Shown: positions 58,800 through 63,818 of the stretch, one piece after another | How the letters are laid out: every line of letters starts with the position of its first letter | Numbering within the stretch: the stretch's first letter is position 1 | Assembly (NCBI RefSeq): GCF_003675875.1 | Contig: NZ_RCDI01000008.1 | Span: 1-63,818, forward strand | DNA from: Halostella limicola | Lineage (GTDB): Archaea > Halobacteriota > Halobacteria > Halobacteriales > Natronoarchaeaceae | DNA: 63,818 bases | Direction: 5' to 3' | Notes under the pieces: generated by a model | The model's database searches: none | The model's input: only the letters and a program-made list of their open reading frames with translations | What the model was told of the DNA's origin: nothing | Translations under genes and position numbers: made by a program

Positions 58800-59470
58800 G
58801 GAACGACGGCGCGGAGTTCGGCGGGGAGGTACTGGCCGATGCTGGCGAGCAGGCCCGGCGGGTCCGTGCTCTCGGTGCAGACGATGCTCTGTTCCAGCAG
58901 CCCCAGTCGCTCGACGGTGACGATGTCCTGCGCGTGGCCGGCGCGGTTGACCGTCGCGCGGACCTCGCCGCGGGTCGCGCTGTTGACGTTGACGCGGCCG
59001 TCGCCGCGGGTCCAGTCGTACAGGCGGTCGCGCTCCTCGTCGGCGAGGCGGTTGGGCTCGTTCTCCCCGCCGTACACGAACCGCATCGGCAGGTGCTGGA
59101 CGAGGCCGAACCGCTCGCGGACCTGCGCGGGCGACCCCGGCCCGAGGTCGATCTCGTCGGCCGGAATGCGGACCGCCTCGCCGGCGTCGAGGACGAAACC
59201 GTCCTCGTCCCAGCGTTCGAGCGTGCCGACGTACGTCTCGCCGGCCTCGAACTCGCCGGTGATCTCGCCCCACTCCTCGCGGAGCAGGTTCCGCGCGACG
59301 ACCGCGTCGTCGCCCTCGACGGTGACCGACGGGAAGTCGTCGTGGCGGACGCCCACCTCGTAGGTCACGTCCAGATCGCCCAGCGCGTTGGCCACGAGCG
59401 ACCGCAGGGAGTCGAGCGAGCGTTCGCGGGCGTCGCCCTCGACGTAGAGTTTAGTCGCGAGTACGACCAT
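58796..59470 (-). CDS. DUF2110 family protein
   Basis: 224 residues, alpha/beta, no membrane segment. Begins MVVLATKLYVEG and includes a middle part with a short beta-barrel-like section (YVGTLERWDEDGFVLDAGEAVRIP), reminiscent of an OB or S1-like fold. DUF2110 proteins are archaeal and of unknown function. Coupled to TFE upstream (1-bp overlap) and to the lipoprotein downstream (4-bp overlap), so it forms an operon with TFE. Confidence 0.82.
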   Translation of the reverse strand: MVVLATKLYVEGDARERSLDSLRSLVANALGDLDVTYEVGVRHDDFPSVTVEGDDAVVARNLLREEWGEITGEFEAGETYVGTLERWDEDGFVLDAGEAVRIPADEIDLGPGSPAQVRERFGLVQHLPMRFVYGGENEPNRLADEERDRLYDWTRGDGRVNVNSATRGEVRATVNRAGHAQDIVTVERLGLLEQSIVCTESTDPPGLLASIGQYLPAELRAVVP

Positions 59471-59988
59471 TATGCCTCTACGTTCAGCTCGTCGCGGAGC
59501 GCGTCGATGCGCTCGTCCATCGAGTCGACGAGTCGGGTGTTCTCCATGGCCTCCAGCGGCGACCCGCACTCGGGACACTCGAAGCCGAACTCCATCGCCT
59601 CGCCGAACTCGAAGCGGATGGAGTCGACCTCGCAGAGGTAGAACTCGTGGTTGCGCTCGTACTCGCGGCGGTTCTCGAGCGCCTCCAGCAGGCGGTGCAT
59701 CTCCTCCTCCAAGTTCTCCGGGATGTTGTCGTACTGGAACGTCCAGAGGTACGTGAGCCACCCGGAGTCCTCGTCGCGGAGCCGTCGGTACGTCGCCAGG
59801 TCGTTCTCGTACAGGATAAACAGCGCCCGGCGCACGTCGTTGAGTTCGAGGTCCAGCTCCTCCGAGAGCTCCTCGTCCGTGACCTCGCCGTCCGGCGGGG
59901 CGGCCGCGACCGGCATCCCCTTCGGTCCGACGAGCTCGTGAAGGTACTTCTGGATGACGGGGTCCTCGAGCAGATCCTCAAAAGCCAT
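59470..59988 (-). CDS. tfe: Transcription initiation factor E, alpha subunit (TFE)
   Basis: 172 residues. Winged-helix domain (about 5-90: LLEDPVIQKYLHELVG ... LNDVRRALFILYENDLATYRR) and a C-terminal zinc-ribbon region. TFE helps open DNA at promoters with RNA polymerase. The ribbon has only three cysteines: Cys119 and the pair Cys138-Cys141 (ECPECG); the fourth position is Asp (CEVDSIRF). The start MAFEDLLEDP was chosen because a TTAAT box lies 27 bp before it; an earlier ATG at 60015 overlaps the box. Confidence 0.93.
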   Translation of the reverse strand: MAFEDLLEDPVIQKYLHELVGPKGMPVAAAPPDGEVTDEELSEELDLELNDVRRALFILYENDLATYRRLRDEDSGWLTYLWTFQYDNIPENLEEEMHRLLEALENRREYERNHEFYLCEVDSIRFEFGEAMEFGFECPECGSPLEAMENTRLVDSMDERIDALRDELNVEA

Positions 59989-60144
59989 TACCGGAACCTT
60001 GTTTCGACCACTCATTAAGTCTTTTGAGGCGTCTCCGCCAGCGAGTCGGGTCTCGCACGGTCTCGCCGGGGAACGGACCCGTCGATCGGTCGCCGTGGGT
60101 CGCCGGTCCGCGTCAGTCTTCGGTTCGCGTCGCTCGTCGGCCCG

Positions 60145-60699
60145 CTAGTCGCCGTCCCCGTCCGCTTCGTCCGCTGGGACGACCTTCTTGCCGGTCGCTT
60201 TCGGCACCACGTACTGGTCGGCGTCCTCCCACTCGCGGTCGAGTTCGCGGCCGTCGAACAGGCGGTCCAGGAAGACCGCGAGGCCGGCGACCTCCGAGTG
60301 GGGCTGGTTCGTGACGCCGACGTTCCAGTCGGCCGCCTCGTACACGTCGAACGGAACCTTCTCGGCCCCGACGACGACGAGCACCGGTTCGTCCTCGTGG
60401 GCCGCCCGGATATCGTCCTCGACGTCCTGAACGCGCTCGCCGTACATCGTGAGGTGGACGACCGCGCCGGGCCAGTCGCGGATAGTGGCCTTCGGCGAGT
60501 CGGTGAGCTCCGCCTCGAACGGGCCGCCGAACCGGTCGGTGATGTCGCGGATCGTCTCTCTGGCCTGCGACGACTCGGTCAGCACGACGCGGTCCGCGCC
60601 GAGCGCGCGGGCGGTCAGCCCGACGTGCGTGGTCATCCGCTCGTCGCGGCCGGGTCGGTGGCCGAGCCGTAGCACGGCGACCTCGGGTTCCCCCTGCAT
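60145..60699 (-). CDS. trm56: tRNA (cytidine(56)-2'-O)-methyltransferase
   Basis: 184 residues. SPOUT-class fold with VAVLRLGHRPGRDERMTTHVGLTARALGA at the start (family hallmark RxGHRxxRD), then VVHLTMYGERV, VVVGAEKVPFDVYEAADWNVGVTNQPHSEVA forming the knot, and an extended C-terminal tail. It methylates C56 of tRNA in archaea. The start MQGEPEVAV is acceptable; the first residues are weakly conserved. No promoter was located with certainty. Confidence 0.93.
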   Translation of the reverse strand: MQGEPEVAVLRLGHRPGRDERMTTHVGLTARALGADRVVLTESSQARETIRDITDRFGGPFEAELTDSPKATIRDWPGAVVHLTMYGERVQDVEDDIRAAHEDEPVLVVVGAEKVPFDVYEAADWNVGVTNQPHSEVAGLAVFLDRLFDGRELDREWEDADQYVVPKATGKKVVPADEADGDGD

Positions 60700-60824
60700 A
60701 CGTGGAGCGTGGCAGGGGGACGGTTAGGGGGTTTCGCTTCCGCGACGAAGGGAGGCCGGCGGAACGGCGGCGGCGTCGCTGACCGTCGCGCGGTCGCGGA
60801 AAAATCCGAGGGTCGCTCAGGCCG

Positions 60825-61286
60825 TCACTTCGTTCCCTGCACGTCGACGACGAGCACCGGCACGTGCGTCGAGCGGAGCGTCCGCTCGGTGACGCTACCG
60901 AGCAGCGCCCGCTTGACGCCCGAGCGGCCGTGCGAGCCCATCACGACGAGGTCGATGTCGTTTTCGTCCACGTAGTCGGCGATGAGAACGTGGGGCTTGC
61001 CGGCGGAGACGTTTTCGACCGCCGTCAGCCCCCGCTCGCGGGCGCGGTCGGCGACGTAGCCGGTCGCCGCCTCCGCCCGTTCGCGGACTTCGTCCATCTC
61101 GGCGAAGTTGCCCTGTTCGATCCGGTCGATCTGTTCGCCGCCGAGACTGATGCTCAGCGAGTCGGTGTCGACCACGTACAGGGCGTGTACGCTGGCCTCG
61201 TACTTCTCGGCGAGGTCCAATGCGGAGTCGACCGCCGCCTCGGCGGTTTCGCTGCCGTCAGTCGGAACGAGTATTTTCTGATACAT
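60825..61286 (-). CDS. Universal stress protein UspA
   Basis: 153 residues. KILVPTDGSETAEAAVDSA at the start, DLVVMGSHGRSG and the ATP-binding GxxGxxG-x9-G(S/T) pattern in GSHGRSGVKRALLGSVTERT. UspA proteins bind ATP and are induced by stress. It follows the sodium:solute symporter gene by 3 bp, so it belongs to the acetate operon. Such a partner is usual beside haloarchaeal acetate permeases. Confidence 0.92.
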   Translation of the reverse strand: MYQKILVPTDGSETAEAAVDSALDLAEKYEASVHALYVVDTDSLSISLGGEQIDRIEQGNFAEMDEVRERAEAATGYVADRARERGLTAVENVSAGKPHVLIADYVDENDIDLVVMGSHGRSGVKRALLGSVTERTLRSTHVPVLVVDVQGTK

Positions 61287-61289
61287 GGG

Positions 61290-62957
61290 TCAGTCGTCCG
61301 CGGGAGTGTCTCCGCCGCTGTTCGAGACGATGTCCTCGGCGGTCTGTTGCTGCCCCATCGGTTCGGGGCTGTGACATTGCCGGACCATCTTCTTGGTCTC
61401 TAACGGCGGTTCGGGAGTCGCCAGCGAGACCGCGATAGTGACGAGGAACACCAGCGGCGTCCCGACCAGTGCGGCGCCGATGGGCGGGACGTACTGAGCG
61501 TACAGCGGGACGAGCGCGCCCGATTCGCCGGCGGCCTCGCCGAGGAACCCGACGTAGTTGGGGAGCACGCTGTTGATGATAGACCCGATCCAGAGGAGCA
61601 GCCCCACGGTCATTCCGGCGAGGGCGCCCTTCTGGTTGGTGTTCTCCCACCAGAGACCGAGGAAGAACATCGGGAACAGAACGGTGCCGGCCAGCGAGAA
61701 CGCGTAGGCGACCAGTTCGCCGATGAGCGCCGGCGGGTTGAACGCCGTGACGGTGACCAGCGCGCCGATGACGACGATGGTGGCGCGGCCGATGAGGACC
61801 TGCTGACGCTGGGTCGCGTCGGGGTTGATGAGCTCCGAGTAGATGTCGTGTGCGACGGCCGAGGAGGCCGTGATGAACAGCCCCGCGGTCGTCGCGATCG
61901 CCGCGGCCATCGCGCCGGCGGCGACCAGACCGACGAACCACGTCGGGAGGTTCGCGAACTGCGCGGCGAGCACCACGATGACGTCGCCCTCCGCGCCGGA
62001 CATGCCGCCCTCCGCGGCGTAGGCGCTGCTACCGGTGACCACCTCGAAGAGGTCCACGCCGAACGCGGCCATCGCGGGGGCCGCCCAGTACAGCAGGAGG
62101 ATGAAGAAGAGCCCCCAGACGCACGACCAGCGGGCGGTCCGTTCGTTCTCGACCGTGTAGAACCGCACCAGCACGTGGGGAAGCCCGCAGGTGCCGAAGA
62201 TGAGCGAGAACGCCGTTGCGACCCAGATGTAGTACGAGCCGTTCTCGAACGGCGCCGAGAACTGTCGGCCCAGCTCGTCGAACAGGGCCCCGTACTCTAC
62301 CTGTGGCAGTATCGTCGAGTACCCCTCCGTGAAGCCGACGGCGTACACGCCCGCGAGGAACGCGACGATGAGGATGACGTACTGGACGGCCATGTTCTTC
62401 GTCGCGCCGAGCATCCCCGACAGCGCGAGGTAGCCGACGGTGATCGTCATCATCACGACGATCATCGGGATGATGTCCAGACCGAAGACGTACTGGCCGA
62501 CCAGCCCCATCCCGCGGGCCTGTCCGACCGAGTAGACGTACGCGATGAGCAGCGTCGTGAACGCCGCCAGCGCCCGCGCGAGGGGCGAGTTGAAGCGGTC
62601 GCCGACGAAGTCCGGCGCGGTGTACTTCCCGAACCGGCGCATCTGCGCGGCCAGGAAGATGAGCAGGACGAAGTATCCCGTCGTCCAGCCGACGATGAAC
62701 GCCAACCCGTAGAAGCCGGCCAGTGCGACCAGCCCCGCGAGTCCGAGATACGACGCGGCGGACATCCAGTTCGCCCCGATCGCCATCCCGTTCTCGATGT
62801 TCCCGATGCCGCGACCGGCGACCCACATCCCTTCGGTGTCGGCCACCTTGAACACGTAGCCGATGGCGAGGAACGACGCCATCATTAGGAAGACCATGAT
62901 CGCCGGGATGAGCTTGAACGAGATGTCGAGCGCCTCGGCCTGCAGGGGCACCGTCAT
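61290..62957 (-). CDS. Sodium:solute symporter (SSS), acetate/monocarboxylate permease-like
   Basis: 555 residues and about 13 membrane helices. SSS motifs are present: WMSAASYLGLAGLVALAGFYG, SVGQARGMGLVGQYVFGL, FGTCGLPHVLVRFYTV and AAIATTAGLFITASSAVAHD (sodium site near the last). It is probably an ActP-like permease for acetate; the acs and DUF4212 genes support that. The ATG overlaps the stop of the DUF4212 gene. The C-terminus is acidic and cytoplasmic. Confidence 0.9.
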   Translation of the reverse strand: MTVPLQAEALDISFKLIPAIMVFLMMASFLAIGYVFKVADTEGMWVAGRGIGNIENGMAIGANWMSAASYLGLAGLVALAGFYGLAFIVGWTTGYFVLLIFLAAQMRRFGKYTAPDFVGDRFNSPLARALAAFTTLLIAYVYSVGQARGMGLVGQYVFGLDIIPMIVVMMTITVGYLALSGMLGATKNMAVQYVILIVAFLAGVYAVGFTEGYSTILPQVEYGALFDELGRQFSAPFENGSYYIWVATAFSLIFGTCGLPHVLVRFYTVENERTARWSCVWGLFFILLLYWAAPAMAAFGVDLFEVVTGSSAYAAEGGMSGAEGDVIVVLAAQFANLPTWFVGLVAAGAMAAAIATTAGLFITASSAVAHDIYSELINPDATQRQQVLIGRATIVVIGALVTVTAFNPPALIGELVAYAFSLAGTVLFPMFFLGLWWENTNQKGALAGMTVGLLLWIGSIINSVLPNYVGFLGEAAGESGALVPLYAQYVPPIGAALVGTPLVFLVTIAVSLATPEPPLETKKMVRQCHSPEPMGQQQTAEDIVSNSGGDTPADD

Positions 62958-63415
62958 CCCTGTCCACCCCCGTCAGTGGCCGTGGCGTCGCCGGTACCGT
63001 CGGCGTCGTCCTCGACGCCGGTGTCCACCCTGCTGGGGTCGATATCGTACTTCTCGTCCAGCGCGTCGCGCTTCCGCGCGTACCAGACCGACAGCAGCAA
63101 CGCGCCGGTCGGTGCGCCGAGGGCGACCAGGAAGTAGTGTAGCGGGAAGCCGAGCGCGGGGATCCGGGTCGTCATCGCGTCGGGCGCGATGGCGGTGAGC
63201 GTCACCGGGCCGAAGACGATGACTGCCCAGATGATGAAGCCCGTCCAGACCACGCGGAGGTGGTCGCGCATGAACGGCGTGCTCGGCTTCAGGAGGTTCA
63301 CCTCCCTGTTGAGGTAGTCGGTGTTTCTGTGGTCCTGTGCGGCCTGCGTGACGGTCCCGCCGTCCATCTCGACGGGGGAGTCGTCCGCATTTCCGTGCGT
63401 GTCGTTGTCTTTCAT
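62954..63415 (-). CDS. DUF4212 small subunit of the acetate symporter system
   Basis: 153 residues with two membrane helices (about 55-75 and 88-109). The family is defined as a small companion encoded before SSS-type permeases. The N-terminal part (NTDYLNREVNLLKPSTPFMRDH) is a conserved helix; the C-terminal tail is acidic. It is coupled to the symporter gene by ATGA and lies 52 bp downstream of acs on the same strand. Confidence 0.88.
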   Translation of the reverse strand: MKDNDTHGNADDSPVEMDGGTVTQAAQDHRNTDYLNREVNLLKPSTPFMRDHLRVVWTGFIIWAVIVFGPVTLTAIAPDAMTTRIPALGFPLHYFLVALGAPTGALLLSVWYARKRDALDEKYDIDPSRVDTGVEDDADGTGDATATDGGGQG

Positions 63416-63467
63416 GGTTTCCTTCGGTTTCTCGCGGTGGTCGCTGTCGTTCGAAAAACGGTGCCGG

Positions 63468-63818
63468 TCAGTCGCCCTGGACTTTGCGCTGGATGTCGCT
63501 GACGACGTCGGGGTTGCGGAGGGTGGAGGTGTCGCCGAGTTCGTCCTCGTTGGCGATGTCCTCCAGCAGCCGGCGCATGATCTTGCCCGAGCGGGTCTTG
63601 GGGAGTTCGGGCGTGAAGATCACCTGTTCGGGGCGAGCGATCGGGCCGATGGCGTCCTCGACGCCCTCGACGATCGCCTCGCGCAGCTCTTCGCTTTCCT
63701 CGTAGCCGTCCTCGGTGATGACGTAGGCGTAGACGGCTTCGCCTTTCACGTCGTGTTCGCCGCCGACGACGGCGGCCTCGGCGACGCCCTCGACGCCGAC
63801 GATGGCGGACTCGATCTC
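63468..63818 (-). CDS. acs: Acetyl-CoA synthetase (AMP-forming), C-terminal 116 residues only
   Basis: Enters from the right edge on the minus strand; 116 codons plus the stop are visible. VGGEHDVKGEAVYAYV followed by PKTRSGKIMRR (catalytic Lys) and NPDVV near the end define the C-terminal domain. It is the first gene of the acs-DUF4212-symporter-UspA run, an acetate uptake and activation operon. Positions 63489-63670 match 30-211 with one base difference (see the left-edge copy). Confidence 0.93.
   Translation of the reverse strand, partial: EIESAIVGVEGVAEAAVVGGEHDVKGEAVYAYVITEDGYEESEELREAIVEGVEDAIGPIARPEQVIFTPELPKTRSGKIMRRLLEDIANEDELGDTSTLRNPDVVSDIQRKVQGD

Noticed and set aside
59989-60015. 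Longer N-terminus for TFE (start at 60015)
   Set aside because: That ATG lies inside the TATA-like box; the start at 59988 fits the leaderless spacing and the family.
1-63818. tRNA, rRNA or intact insertion sequence
   Set aside because: I looked for T-arm-like GGTTCGAATCC patterns, rRNA-like conserved blocks and transposase motifs and saw none; a covariance-model search would be needed to be certain.

Overview
The window is a stretch of chromosome from a haloarchaeon (class Halobacteria). The reasons are very high GC, strongly Asp/Glu-rich and Lys-poor proteins, mostly leaderless genes with an AT-rich TATA-like box about 25-30 bp before the start codon, and many haloarchaea-typical families (a half-size heme A synthase fused to heme O synthase, archaeal TFE, Trm56, class I archaeal aldolase, HTH-10/Bat-type regulator, pilin-like secreted protein, Tat-exported protein). 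I found no rRNA or tRNA gene, no intact insertion sequence and no CRISPR array. Gene density is normal and the window reads as core chromosome. DUF numbers and family names are from memory, not from a search.

Layout. 1-5 kb: the 3' end of an acetyl-CoA synthetase gene, small membrane proteins, a dodecin-like protein, an alpha/beta hydrolase, and CoxA with two small cox-associated membrane proteins. 4.8-9.5 kb: thiolase with its DUF35 partner, a hydrolase, the methylmalonyl-CoA mutase B12 subunit with its MeaB GTPase, and a winged-helix regulator. 9.5-18.1 kb: on the minus strand an ABC exporter, an XRE regulator/membrane protein pair with a triple operator, DUF457-like and DUF7546-like membrane proteins and the CtaA-half/CtaB fusion; on the plus strand CoxB, CoxC and two accessory proteins. 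Together with CoxA these make an aa3-type terminal oxidase and its heme and metal assembly factors. 18.2-24.1 kb: Nudix, a 473-bp palindrome-rich gap, PadR, acyl-CoA dehydrogenase, squalene synthase, 3-hydroxyacyl-CoA dehydrogenase, helix-hairpin-helix protein.

24.2-31.9 kb: overlapping gluconeogenic aldolase-fructose-bisphosphatase operon, a Vms1-like GGQ protein, an acyl-CoA carboxylase beta subunit with an epsilon-like N-terminus, a membrane protein, SDR, redoxin and MaoC. 32-38 kb: a large glycoprotein-like pilin-N-terminus protein, a CitE-like lyase and two divergently transcribed glutamate dehydrogenase paralogues, which could feed the methylaspartate cycle. 38-46.4 kb: a frameshifted gene, a tandem WHy-domain protein, small proteins, SRPBCC, nitrilase, aldehyde dehydrogenase, histidine kinase, RIO-like kinase. 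46.5-58 kb: a Tat-exported nuclease sandwiched between duplicated domains, acyl-CoA dehydrogenase, PhoU-type regulator, NAD-kinase-like and CinA-like proteins, a membrane histidine kinase and a Bat-type regulator. 58-63.8 kb: lipoprotein, DUF2110, TFE, Trm56, then an acetate module (UspA, sodium:solute symporter, DUF4212, second acetyl-CoA synthetase 3' end).

Most striking observations: (1) the window is bounded by two convergent acetyl-CoA synthetase genes whose 3' ends share a 182-bp block with one mismatch, an inverted repeat about 63 kb apart; (2) a dense array of different perfect palindromes with 3-nt loops at 18.87-19.20 kb, with a related cluster at 52.0-52.28 kb and further hairpins in other gaps; (3) a three-site tandem palindromic operator in front of the XRE module; (4) a staphylococcal-type nuclease sandwiched between two copies of one domain in a Tat-exported protein with a Gly/Arg tail; (5) a single-base frameshift in an otherwise normal gene at 38.0-38.5 kb.
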